A stretch of DNA of 64,000 nucleotides from Bombyx mori. Taxonomy: Eukaryota > Arthropoda > Insecta > Lepidoptera > Bombycidae. The position numbers and the translations under genes are program-made. Every line of letters starts with the position of its first letter. The stretch's first letter is position 1. The stretch lies in NCBI RefSeq assembly GCF_030269925.1, contig NC_085131.1, positions 10,649,501-10,713,500 of the forward strand, written 5' to 3'. The notes beneath the pieces were generated by a model. The model was not told the DNA's origin and ran no database searches. It saw only the letters and a list, made by a program, of their open reading frames with translations. Positions 44,715-55,448 of this stretch are shown piece by piece.

Positions 44715-45989
44715 AATATATTTATTGATAAAAGGTTACACTTTAATTTGTTATTTAAACCATGCCCCTCAAAACTGCTTACGCAGTTTGACTGCAGGTA
44801 ACTCGCTTTATATTAACATAGCTCATAAATTATTAAATTAGATTATATTAATACAATTAATTTACGTAAATGGTTACAACGTATTTAACAAGTGTTTGAT
44901 TAAGAAATGTAGCTATTATTAAATCAACACTTAACCAATAGCTACTTAACGCCAGGACAGAACCCAAAATTTGTATTTCTTAAACTAACTGCGCAATTAT
45001 ATACAAAACATTGCTACCTCACCTACAGCTCTTGTTAATTTATTTACACTGAAACTGATAAGGTAGATATTTTCAACGAAGCTTTATTATTAGGAAAATC
45101 GTCTGGATATAGTAAAAGCCAAGGACGTTCACATAATCTATAGTATAACCATTGTTATTGAATTTTGTGTTATGGTAGACTTCACTTTAGTATGTTTTTA
45201 GGTACTTACATCTGTCTATAAATAAGTAAATACTTCAGTACCCTTTTTTTTCTCTGTTTATTAATACCGATTTTTAAGTTAGAAGCGATTGGCGAGCTTA
45301 ATATTATCAATTGATTGTGTTTCTCTTCATTTACTCATCATTACAAAAAAAGACATCACTAGAACATTTTAATGTGAATCTTATTATATCTGTTATTATG
45401 GTCAAATTTTGATCACTGAGCGAACACTAAAACTAAATAAAAATCGGATTATAGTCCTTTTCAATATCGTTCTATATTTGGCACATCGAAAACACGTCCG
45501 CACAATCACTCCTCAAACAAACTATGATGTAGTCAAGATTGAGCCATCAAGTGGAAAAGCCGTAATGAAGAAACAGTTGACGCGTACACTTCAGCGCAAA
45601 ATAAACGGATAACGCTACATAGAACTAAAGCTCCCGAACACATTACAGCATATTCACCGTAAACTAGATGCTCGTAAAATCGCACATATGTTTACCGGAG
45701 CGGGGCGCAGTACCTTAAAAGCATTGGTAATATAACAAAACGTCTGAACCGAAATTGCCCATAAAAGTCGGACGGCGTTTTCCAACTAAAGCCATGAAAC
45801 TGAAACGTTGCTAGAATTTACAATGGCCGCCTTCGTCTACATTTAACGTTCGTGACGTACACCTTAGTTTAATTAAAGTGGAAACGGTGGGACATTCGGG
45901 CACTCGGTCCCCGACGTCCCAAATACAGTGGACAGTTCCGAATACAAGTAACGCGTCTGGCTTTTAAAGCAAAACGGAACAGAGACATG
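44715..45989. other. Unassigned AT-rich region
   Basis: No recognised repeat. A 67-codon frame at 45409-45612 (plus) has no domain. Confidence 0.35.
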
Positions 45990-46090
45990 TGAGAGACTAC
46001 TCGTTCTCAAGATAACCGAATATAATCCGACTGGGAATCGAACCAGTCCCGTGACGGTTGTCAAGGTCACCGGACAAGGACTGAGCTTAC
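45990..46090 (-). mobile_element. Possible tRNA-derived SINE head
   Basis: On minus, ggactggttcgattcccag contains a perfect B-box and a T-arm-like stem. An A-box is not clear, and a Bm1 copy begins a few bases away on the side where it should lie. Confidence 0.3.
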
Positions 46091-46093
46091 GTA

Positions 46094-46309
46094 TTTTTTT
46101 TATTGTTTAGTTCGGTGGTGTTAAGTGGTTACTGGAACCCATAGATATCCACAATGCAAACGCGCCTCCCATCTTGAGACATAAGTTCTAAGGTCTCAGT
46201 ATAGTTACAACGGCTGCCCCACCCTTCAACCGCATTACTGCTTCACGGCAGAAATAGGCGGGGTGGCGGTACCTACCCGTGCGGACTCACTAGAGGTGTT
46301 GCCACCAAT
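46094..46309 (-). mobile_element. Headless Bm1-type SINE
   Basis: Poly-T to gaggtgttgccaccaata, with a small deletion at the start. Confidence 0.75.
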
Positions 46310-46800
46310 AAAATACAAAGCATAATTTGTAACGAACCAAAATTATCATATAAATATTAAAACTAAATTGAGTATAACATGTTTAGTGACTGCAACACAC
46401 GAGCTGCGTCAAACTCGACGGTCGATGTAAAACGTTATAACCGGAATACTTCCATTTTTATAGCCGGGAATATATTCACGCTGTACACTTTCAGGAATAG
46501 CCGTAAACTTGGCTGCACCGACGTTTTTCATTACCTGTGACGTTGCAATTTCTTATATTGGTTTTTGTCGAGCGAAAAACGTAAGGGTTGCCTTTTGTTC
46601 GCTTGAAATTTAGGCTGTTTAGTCGAGTTTTATTATTGAATAGATTCGATTACTAAATCTGGCTAAAAACGACGTTTCTGAATGCAATTGTCGCCGAGTT
46701 TCAATGCTAATTAGAATTGAATTAGTGTAAACAATAAATGTAACTCTAGGTCAGTGCCTAGTTAATAACTGTTCACAGCGGTTTTAAAAATATTTAACAA
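46310..46800. other. Unassigned AT-rich sequence
   Basis: Nothing recognised. Confidence 0.4.
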
Positions 46801-47237
46801 CTAGCGGCCCGCTCCGGCTCCGCTCGAATCTTTAACAAAAATTTCAACGATATTTGACGTTGTTTTATTTTTTTCAAATAAAAGAACCCTTATTGCGGCA
46901 TAACTATAATAGTTAGACATATGCTGTCGCGACACTTTTTGTAAATAATAATGTGTTCTACAAAGTCGTAGTACATTATTTTATTCTATCATCAATAGTT
47001 TTCGCAGGGCACGCGATATAAAGAATATTTTAGGTGATTTTCTTACACCTTGGTTTATATTATTGGAGTTTTAGTAAGGATCCCAAATTTTTTTCAAAAA
47101 AGATTATCGCTTATGTCACTCGGGTATAGCGTAGCTTCCAAACAGTGAAATAATTTTTCTAATCGGTTCAGTAGTTTCGGGGCCTATTCAATACAAACAA
47201 ACAAACAAATCTTTCCTCTTTATAATAGTAGTATAGA
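46801..47237 (-). mobile_element. Helitron-like repeat, complete
   Basis: CTAG at the left after an A, then cggcccgctccggctccgc. On minus it starts TCTATACTACTATTATAAAG. It is the inverted counterpart of 35838-36286. Confidence 0.6.
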
Positions 47238-47409
47238 TATAGATATGTGCATACAATATAAGTGCGTCGGCGAGGTGAAGGTTGTTTGACTAAAAGAGTC
47301 AAGGGTGTTTTAAGTTACGTGTGCGATCAGTTTTGCAGTGAATTTTATGTCTACATTTAAACATACTTAAAAGATCATAAACCGAGAGCACTCGTTAATA
47401 CACTTTAAG

Positions 47410-47657
47410 TTTTTATTTATTTATTGCTTAGTTGGGTGGACGAGCTCACAGCCCGTCTGGTGTTAAGTGGTTACCGAAGCCCATAGATATGAACAACGTA
47501 AATGCGCCACCCACCTTGAGATATAAGTTCTAAAGTCTCAGTATAGTCACAACGCCTGCCTCAGCCTTCAAACCGAAACGCATTACTGCTTCACGGCAGA
47601 AATAGGCGGGGTGGTGGTACCTACCCGTGCGGACTCACAAGAGGTCCTATCACCAGT
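47410..47657 (-). mobile_element. Headless Bm1-type SINE (about 240 bp class)
   Basis: Minus copy from attgcttagttgggtggac to gtcctatcaccagtaaa. Confidence 0.8.
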
Positions 47658-48198
47658 AAAATTTACCACTATGGACGTAATATTATTATCTTTAGTAAAC
47701 TTGACAACAGCTTGCAATTTATCGAATTAAATTCAAAATATCTTGTGGAGCACGGTCGCTTCCAATTATGCGTATTCCTACTCTCTTTATCTGATTCAGT
47801 CACAAACATTATACTCTTTTCGATCTCGTTAGAAGCCAAGGCTTAAATCCGTACCCGCGAGTACTTTTCAATTCTCTAGACGCAATAAAAATATGCGACG
47901 TTCCTTGGATACATAAAACTTGCAACGACAATGAATTCCTGAAAAAGATAATACCGGTAGTATTGTCATCTCTTTATAACCGGGTTAGAGGGAGCGGGAC
48001 AAAAGATTTGCGGCAATAAAAGTTTTGATAGGATCCGCCGGAATCCACGGTATCGGACATAGCCGGTTTTACTATCGTTACTGGGACGGAGTCTAGATGT
48101 TTCATAATTTAAAAACCTATTAGGATTTATAATATGTAGATTGAGATGTGTTAGTCGTGATATACAGTTTTATTCAAAAACTTTTGATGAAACAATTT
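47658..48198. other. Unassigned sequence
   Basis: Nothing recognised. Confidence 0.35.
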
Positions 48199-48330
48199 GT
48201 AGTCCGCATGGTTAGGTACCACAACCCTGCCTATTGCTACCGCAAGACTACAATGCGTTCCGATTTGAAGGGTGAGACAGCCCTATTCCAGCTTATGTTA
48301 TTAAAACTCATTTTGAATGGCGGTATTCAT
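48199..48330 (+). mobile_element. Eroded Bm1-type SINE
   Basis: gtccgcatggttaggtacca through gatttgaagggtgagacag. A further tail-like piece may lie at 48510-48558. Confidence 0.5.
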
Positions 48331-48993
48331 ATAGGGTTGTGTATGTATTTCTAGCTCAAGGGTTATTGAATATGAATTCAATACTCTTAGCTAACATTTT
48401 CTTTTATGTCATACATAGGTGCCACATGTGTATATTACTCATACGATAAAAGTGCTGAATCCGATCTAATCACTACCTGATATTTTCATACACCTAATTT
48501 GAAGGAGAGATGAGCTCACCGTTCGCTTTATGCAATTCAATAAATAAATAAATAAAAAACGAAATCACTAAAATCTAAATGTACTGGATACCATTCTGCG
48601 TCCCGTGTATCGCCTTCAGTTTTATGTGTGCGTTTTAAATTTAAGAGATTTTATTAGTTTACCCTTTATATGTGATGTGATAGGTCAGACGTCCAGAAGT
48701 GATTGGTACAGGAAGCAGAATATCAGTTGTAAAAATCTTATTGCAGTCGTTTCTCTAGACTGACTTCCGATATTGATTTACTATAAAATAACGTCCAATT
48801 CAGTAATTCGAAAAGTAAATGACGAAAGCTTAAAACGTATTTTTCAATATTTCGGGGAACAACTCAATTCTGATTCGAAAAATAATTTTCACCAAACGTT
48901 GTTCCCATTTTAACACTCGCATTATTATTAGCTTGATATTTCACTTCTTTCAACTTAATATTTGCCCCCTTTGATACGTTCGATTTATATAAA
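48331..48993. other. Unassigned AT-rich sequence
   Basis: Nothing recognised apart from the possible SINE tail near 48540. Confidence 0.35.
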
Positions 48994-49397
48994 CTAGAGG
49001 TCCCGCAGTAGTCGAAATTCGACTATAATTAATTGAAATTATAAGTTTGAAAATTATTATGGTTCTAGTTACAGATTTCGACCAAACCACATCATAGACA
49101 AATAATATTAAAGATAAACAATACTAACTTATTCTCAATTTAACTACAGACTTTAAGCAATAACAAAAGTTTGACAATAAACAAAGAGTATATGTGTGTG
49201 TGTCAAATACATGGTAGTGTGTGTAATGTTTTCTTTATTGATTTATAGTATATTTTATGCATTATTTAAAAAAAAAATTAGCATTGTGCACTTCTTCTCT
49301 ATATTCTCTATAAGTGTGCAAAATTTCATTCTCCTCCGTCCGCGCAATTTTCGTAAAAAGGGATACAAAGTTTTTGCTTCACGTATTAATATATAGA
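48994..49397 (-). mobile_element. Helitron-like repeat, same family as 9167-9585
   Basis: CTAG then aggtcccgcagtagtcgaa at the left; on minus it begins TCTATATATTAATACGTG. Flanks are A and T. 404 bp. Confidence 0.6.
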
Positions 49398-50201
49398 TAC
49401 TTACGCAAGTGTCAATGACCTATGACAATACAATAATATTACTGACTTAATATGAACTCACCACGATTACACTTAAACTAGATCTTTCATAATTTAAAAC
49501 ACGTTTTTAAAATACCCTTCAGTCAAAATCAATTCTGTTGAGCGGTCGTGTACCGAAATCAATTAAACATAATTACGATTTAAACAAATTTAAAACAGTT
49601 TACATCGAGGGGTGACCACAGAGACAGGTCGACGCAACAAATTTGGTAAGCTCCCTCTGATTGTTTTCCGAAAAGCGGTTGATTTGCGGTCGGACGTTTT
49701 CGGCAACTTTCCGCCACACGCGAATCCGTGTACAAACAACGAACTAATCTCACCTTTATTCGTTTGCGATAGAGTTCACGCGAACTTTTGGAAATTGCCG
49801 AGTAGTGTTTAGTCTACACGGGAGCAGAAAGTTTTGAAAGTTTACAAACAGTAATAACTGTTGCTTGGTTTCGCGTTGAATTGACTGTCGTATAAGTTTG
49901 TAGATGAAGTTTTGAAACTACACCTGGCTTTGGACGACTTTCGGCCAGCAATATATCTATTGCAAGTATTATGATTTCTGTTTTGGTTCGACATAGTTAG
50001 TGCTTTGGTGGTCAGTAAGTTTTATATTTGAAACTGATTAATTCATTATATTTGGCCTATATTGTTAACTCAGATTAAGGCATTAGAAATTCAACTGTTA
50101 CTTTGAAATTTTTTGCCAATAACTTTTTAGGTGGGAATTTAAAAAACTTCAATATAAACTCACATCATCAACTTCAATGGCAAGTGTAAAATATACTATT
50201 T
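49398..50201. other. Unassigned sequence
   Basis: A 66-codon frame at 49612-49812 (plus) has no recognised domain. Nothing else. Confidence 0.35.
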
Positions 50202-50412
50202 ACAGGTGGTAGGACGTTTTGTGAGTCAACACGGGTAGGTATTACCACCGTATTTCTATCGTGAAGCAGTAATGCGTTTCAGTTTGAAGGGTGGGGCGCC
50301 GTTGTACTATACTGAGACCTTAGAACTTATATCTCAAGGTAAGTGGCGGCATTTACGTTGTAGATGTCTATGGGCTCCGGTAACCACTACCATCAACCTA
50401 AGCGTTAAAAAC
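50202..50412 (+). mobile_element. Headless Bm1-type SINE
   Basis: Begins acaggtggtaggacgttttg; the end is rearranged. Confidence 0.7.
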
Positions 50413-50954
50413 AAATGCTATGGCCACTTAGCATCAGGTGGACTGTGAGGTCCATTGAACAAAAACGTGTTATGAAACGATACATATCAGTCTCATCGTT
50501 ATTTTTTATAATACCAATTTATGTATATACTAAATATATAATGACAAATTCCATTTCATTTAATACAATTAGACTCTAAAACTGAATTAAACGGATTCAA
50601 TGCGATTACCATTTTGACAGTCATCACATTACTCGTAATGTCAATTGTATATCAAATTAAAATACTCATTCTACATGTCCAATTTCCACCCTTTGTGTGC
50701 AAAACACATCTACACGGATATAAAATTACACGAAACGACACAAAATCTACCTGTATGAAAAGACTGGTTTTTACGAGGTAGAATGAATTTACGATTGACG
50801 TCCAAAATATAAAAACGTGCAAAATTACGTATTTGGTAAACTATCGTTAAGGTTGTATATATTATTACCAGAATTATTTCACTGTAAGCTATCCGAGTAA
50901 ATAAAAAATAAAAGGGTAATAAAAAAATCAGACTTTTCAAATCTATTAAATAGT
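50413..50954. other. Unassigned AT-rich sequence
   Basis: Nothing recognised. Confidence 0.4.
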
Positions 50955-51068
50955 TAGTAGGCAGCGGCTTGGCTGTTCCCCTGACATAACTGAAGTCCAT
51001 GGGCGACGGTAACCACTCACCATCAGGTGAGCCGTATGCTCGTCTGCCTACAAGAGCAATAAAAAATA
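50955..51068 (+). mobile_element. LINE tail, family C
   Basis: gtaggcagcggcttggctg to ctacaagagcaataaaaaat. Confidence 0.75.
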
Positions 51069-51820
51069 ATTATCTAGTTATTAACTCGAAGGTAAAAGCA
51101 AAAATCGAAAGTGGAATATAAAACAAACATCAGAGGCCACATTATTCAACAATACAATACTGGAAGTTTTCACACACATTGAAAACAATCAGGATCAATA
51201 TGCAACCTTGCTCACTCTTGTATTATTATTCCTAAATCATAAAGGCAAATTAACGAACACAATTATTAAAATTAATAATGCATATGTGATGTATTAACAA
51301 AATTAATATTCAGCAAGCGCAAGACAATTTTATGAGCAATTGCGCGTCACATCTAGTGACTTTAAATCGTAAAACGATGCGTTTGACACACGAGCGGCCC
51401 CACCGACAAGGATTTATAAATGAGATGTCCGCGCCGATTAATTAAACGTTAATAGTTCAACACAAACGAGTTGGGTGGTGATTCATTTTGTAAAAATCGA
51501 TTTTATTACAAATATTATAGTAAAACACTTCGTCTATTGACATATAATTACGTTATAGGACTTACAAATTAGTGTCAAAAAAAATCGTTTTTAAGAGGTA
51601 TTCGAATATGGATTTGTCACTAAAGATTTATCAGATATGTCGCTTAAGGGCAATAGAGAAACTATTAATACGTTACACAGGTGTAGATTGCGGCCAATAC
51701 GGTTGAAATAATTAAAATATTATTATTAAATAATATTTGATTGATAAAATTATATGAGATTTTTATTTCATCTGTAATTTAATTTTCCATACTCATTATA
51801 TATAGTACAGTTTTATCTAT
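51069..51820. other. Unassigned AT-rich sequence left of the BEL/Pao element
   Basis: Nothing recognised. Confidence 0.4.
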
Positions 51821-51825
51821 ACATT

Positions 51826-52098
51826 TGTTAACGAATCAACGTCACGTGATACATTGATGGCTGTGATTGGCCAACGATGACGTCATATCGCACGAACCAA
51901 TCACAAAACAGGAAACGCAACAGTGGCACCAATTGTCAAAATTTAAAATTATTACAACACGAAGAAAAAAGATGGACGCGCATTTCAATTCTATATTTGT
52001 AAATTAATTAAAAATAATATAATGAGTATTTGAAGAAGTAAACGCATTTATTCATTTTCTTGGCCACCTCAAGATACATCTAAGAAATAGACGCAACA
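51826..52098 (+). repeat. Left LTR of the BEL/Pao element
   Basis: TGTTAACG at the start and GCAACA at the end follow the TG...CA rule and share the four terminal bases as an inverted repeat. The repeat with the right arm runs 4 bp further, to 52102. It contains caatcacaaaacagg and gacgtcatatcgc but no obvious TATA box. Confidence 0.8.
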
Positions 52099-52105
52099 TT
52101 TCTAT

Positions 52106-52122
52106 TGGTCCTTCGAGCCGGA
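52106..52122 (+). promoter_or_regulatory. Primer binding site, tRNA-Tyr type
   Basis: tggtccttcgagccgga is complementary to the 3' terminal 17 nt, CCA included, of animal tRNA-Tyr, whose 3' end I recall as TCCGGCTCGAAGGACCA. It lies 7 bp after the LTR end. It fixes the plus strand as the coding strand. Confidence 0.75.
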
Positions 52123-52399
52123 TCATCAATTAAGTTGAACCAGACGCTTACTTGAGAGACGCATCGGCCATTGAAAACGAAAATTCGGAAAATCTCACCA
52201 GCTTCGCAAGATTACAGTGCTTTGGCAAGGCGTGCTAACCAAAATATGCTAAACCTTTCCCCTTCGCGTATATAGTACTGTGCTTTTTTCAAACCTTTTT
52301 TGCTTTTCATTTTGCGTACGTATTTTCACTAATATTGAGCAGCTGTTTTGTTTTATTATTTAAAAACTGTAAGTACACCACCATTTACTTGTTTCCACA

Positions 52400-54673
52400 A
52401 TGACTACATCAGATCATAAGGTAGAATTAATGATGAAAGATCTTAAAAGAAAACGCGCATCTATTAAATGTCGTTTGACTAACTTTGGAAAATACGTGAA
52501 TTCATTCGAAGGTGTAGAATTAACTCTTCATCAACGTACCGAGCTCAAACTGCGGATGGCAGGATCGCAAAGTTTAATGAATGATTTTAACCTCGTTCAG
52601 ACTCAAATAGAAGACATTAGTGTAGAAATCGGCATAGAAAAACAATTAGAATCGCGTGAAGATTTCGAGCAAAAATATTATAATATTCTTGCCCTTGCTG
52701 AATGTCTGACCACCGCTGATGAAAAGTCAAAAGGTATGATGTCTGAATCACCGATTACAATCTCCAAAAGCATTAAATTACCCACTATATCTGTCCCCAC
52801 CTTTGACGGCTTATATGAGCACTGGTTAGAGTTCCGCGATACATTTTTGTCACTGATACATAATAGTGAAACAATTACAGAAATTCAAAAATTTCATTAT
52901 TTAAAATCGTCTTTGTCCGGTAACGCTAAATCGGTCATAGATTCCATAGAATTCTCTGCTAATAATTATAAAGTTGCTTGGGAACTACTGTTAAATCGAT
53001 TTGATAATACGAAACTATTAGTACATAACCATGTCAAATCCATGTTTACCATGCAATCGTTGACTAAAGAATCACCAGTGCAATTACGCAAATTAATTGA
53101 TAATATTTTAAAAAACCTCCGCGCTTTAAATCTTTTAGGGGAACCTACAGAGTATTGGGATACGTTAATCATTTACATCATTGTCACAAAATTAGATTCC
53201 ATTACCGAACGGGAATGGGAACAGCATAAGTGTAGTTTAATTACATCAACCAATAACACCAAAACTGTAGTTCAACTAAATGACTTACTTCAGTTTCTTA
53301 GAAATAGGGCGGATATTTTGGAAACACTTATAGTATCACACAGTAAAGCAGGCGTATATAGCGCGACAGACAATAATAAAAAGCAATGCGGTAACCAGTT
53401 AACATCTAAATTTCATTGCAATATAGTTTCAAATAAACCAAATAATAATAATAAATCACAAGGAAAGAATGCACGTAATTACAGACCTTGTATAATGTGT
53501 AATGATTTACATCCGCTATATTCATGTCAAAAGTTTTTGGACCTAAGTGTGCAAAATAGATTAAAATTTATCCAAACTAAACAGTTGTGCCCTAATTGCA
53601 TGCGTCCAGGACATACTGTTGACACATGTGTGTTCGGGCCGTGTCGAAAATGTGATAAAAAACATAATTCATTAATTTGCAATGCAATTAAATATTATGA
53701 TCATAGTTTCCCTAAAGTTACGTTGCCATCTTGTGAACAATCAGCCGTCCCGTCTAATACGAAAGATAACTCGCACGCACACTCTTTTCAGGCGCAATCT
53801 ACTGACACAATTGATAACATGCATCCAGCGCAACCAGTTTTGCTGTCCACAGCTATTCTAGAAATACGTAGCCAGTCGGGTGTTTACCATCAAGCGCGCG
53901 CTCTACTCGATAGTGGCAGCGAACGTTCATTCATCACACAAACACTTTGTGACAAATTAAATCCACAAATATTACAGTCCACTCAAAAAATTAACGGCGT
54001 AGGGAATTCAATATTACAGTGTTCGCAATACTGTAATATTGAGATCCAATCACGCACTAGTAGTTATGCTGCACGCATTCAGTGTTTAATTCTACCACAA
54101 ATAACATCAAACTTACCTATGAAGACATATAACGCTAATTTGTTTACCATACCGGATAACATTGTACTAGCAGATCCGACGTTTTATGATAGTCAGCCGA
54201 TTGATTTATTAATAGGCGCGGATTTGTTTTGGGAATTAGTTAGAGAAGGTAAAATACGACTTAAAAATGGCCCCTATCTCCAAAATACGCATCTTGGTTG
54301 GATAATCTCGGGCTCATTTCAATCTATTACACGCAAACAAAGACATGTTAGCTGTAACTTTACGCAAACCGTTGACAGTGACACATGCTCATTAGATCAA
54401 TTATTACGAAGTTTTTGGGAAATCGAAGAATTACCAATTAATTTTCCTAAGTTAAGCTACGAGGAGCGCGCCTGTGAGGAGCACTTTATTAAAACAACCT
54501 CACGGACGGCCGACGGGCGGCCTAAGGTTCGATTTCCGTTCAAGCACTCTCCGAAGTTACTAGGTGACACGCGCACACAAACTGAACGTCGTTTTATACG
54601 CCTTAGAAAAAAGGCTGCAACGCAATCCTACTTACAAACAAATGTAGATCGACTTTATACACAAATACATTAA
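52400..54673 (+). CDS. BEL/Pao gag-protease polyprotein with the start of reverse transcriptase
   Basis: A 757-residue frame. Residues about 1-330 are the gag region: a DUF1759-type domain with LPTISVPTFDGLYEHWLEFR near 127-146. Three Cys/His zinc motifs follow: CIMCNDLHPLYSC (about 364), CPNCMRPGHTVDTC (about 397) and CRKCDKKHNSLIC (about 416). The aspartic protease has ALLDSGSERSF with the catalytic Asp near 504. The linker GADLFWELVREGKIRLKNGP and HLGWIISG is typical of Pao proteins. The frame ends at the entrance of reverse transcriptase, after YEERACEEHFIKTT. The ATG at 52400 lies about 280 bp after the primer site, in line with related elements. An intact BEL/Pao polyprotein is far longer, so the stop at 54671-54673 reflects decay. 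The product would form particles and carry protease but no polymerase. Confidence 0.85.
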   Translation: MTTSDHKVELMMKDLKRKRASIKCRLTNFGKYVNSFEGVELTLHQRTELKLRMAGSQSLMNDFNLVQTQIEDISVEIGIEKQLESREDFEQKYYNILALAECLTTADEKSKGMMSESPITISKSIKLPTISVPTFDGLYEHWLEFRDTFLSLIHNSETITEIQKFHYLKSSLSGNAKSVIDSIEFSANNYKVAWELLLNRFDNTKLLVHNHVKSMFTMQSLTKESPVQLRKLIDNILKNLRALNLLGEPTEYWDTLIIYIIVTKLDSITEREWEQHKCSLITSTNNTKTVVQLNDLLQFLRNRADILETLIVSHSKAGVYSATDNNKKQCGNQLTSKFHCNIVSNKPNNNNKSQGKNARNYRPCIMCNDLHPLYSCQKFLDLSVQNRLKFIQTKQLCPNCMRPGHTVDTCVFGPCRKCDKKHNSLICNAIKYYDHSFPKVTLPSCEQSAVPSNTKDNSHAHSFQAQSTDTIDNMHPAQPVLLSTAILEIRSQSGVYHQARALLDSGSERSFITQTLCDKLNPQILQSTQKINGVGNSILQCSQYCNIEIQSRTSSYAARIQCLILPQITSNLPMKTYNANLFTIPDNIVLADPTFYDSQPIDLLIGADLFWELVREGKIRLKNGPYLQNTHLGWIISGSFQSITRKQRHVSCNFTQTVDSDTCSLDQLLRSFWEIEELPINFPKLSYEERACEEHFIKTTSRTADGRPKVRFPFKHSPKLLGDTRTQTERRFIRLRKKAATQSYLQTNVDRLYTQIH

Positions 54674-55037
54674 CTTAGGCCACATGAGTCTTGTACATAG
54701 TTATCAAACACCACATTATTTTTTACCTCATCACGGTGTGTTTAAAACATTTAGCGCAAGAGTGTGAGGTTCCGTACGTGAAAGAAACCTAATGATAATT
54801 TTTACGTGGACGACTTAATTTGCAGTGCAAATAGTATTTCAAATTAAATAAAATTTGCGAAAGCACTGTTATGGTTTTAAAATTGGCTAGTTTAATTTTA
54901 CGTAAATGGATTTTTAACTTTGACTGCGCTGATAATGACGATGCGCAAAATGTTACAAAAAAAAACTCGGCCTATCAGGAGATAACCTTCAAAACAAAAC
55001 ATTAGGTATTGGATGGAATAATAAGTTAGATGAATTA
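54674..55037 (+). pseudogene. Reverse transcriptase remnant with a large deletion
   Basis: One frame reads HYFLPHHGVFKTFSARV, the known lead-in of Pao reverse transcriptase, then hits a stop at about 54769. A few codons later another frame carries FYVDDLICSAN, with the YVDD catalytic motif at 54803-54814. Normally well over 100 residues separate these, so fingers and palm have been deleted. Stops and frame changes continue to 55037. Confidence 0.7.
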
Positions 55038-55418
55038 ATGTTTTACACGCAAATTAAATATAATGCCAACAACATAATTACAAAACGCATTATTTTATCT
55101 AGCGCATCACAAATTTATGACCCTTTAGGTTTAATTAGTCCAGTTATTACTTTCGCTAAGATATTATTACAAACATGTTGGCTGTTGAAACTTAATTGGG
55201 ATGAACCGATTCCTTGTGACATCGCGCAAGCATGGGATCGATTTGTTTCTTGCCTATCATTGTTAAATAGCATACACAAACCGCGCTATGCTATGTTTAT
55301 TGAACCCATATGTATAGAACTACATAATTTTACAGTTTTATTGTTTGAATACGAACACACTCGAATGATGCATGCTGCGCCGCAACTTCTTTTGTATACG
55401 TTACGAGAGTCATGGTGA
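55038..55418 (+). pseudogene. Reverse transcriptase/RNase H connection fused by deletion to the integrase zinc domain
   Basis: ASQIYDPLGLISPVITFAKI is the strongly conserved BEL/Pao segment after the polymerase active site. After ICIELHNF (about 55333) the frame jumps to EHTRMMHAAPQ, which carries the two His of the integrase HHCC zinc finger, so RNase H is missing. A TGA at 55416, probably a mutated Trp codon (TGG) before PIGGRNLAKK, closes the frame. Confidence 0.7.
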
Positions 55419-55448
55419 CCTATTGGAGGTCGTAATCTTGCTAAGAAG

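Noticed and set aside
44496..44841. Cys/Val/Tyr-rich frames
   Set aside because: Produced by the (GTAT)n microsatellite.
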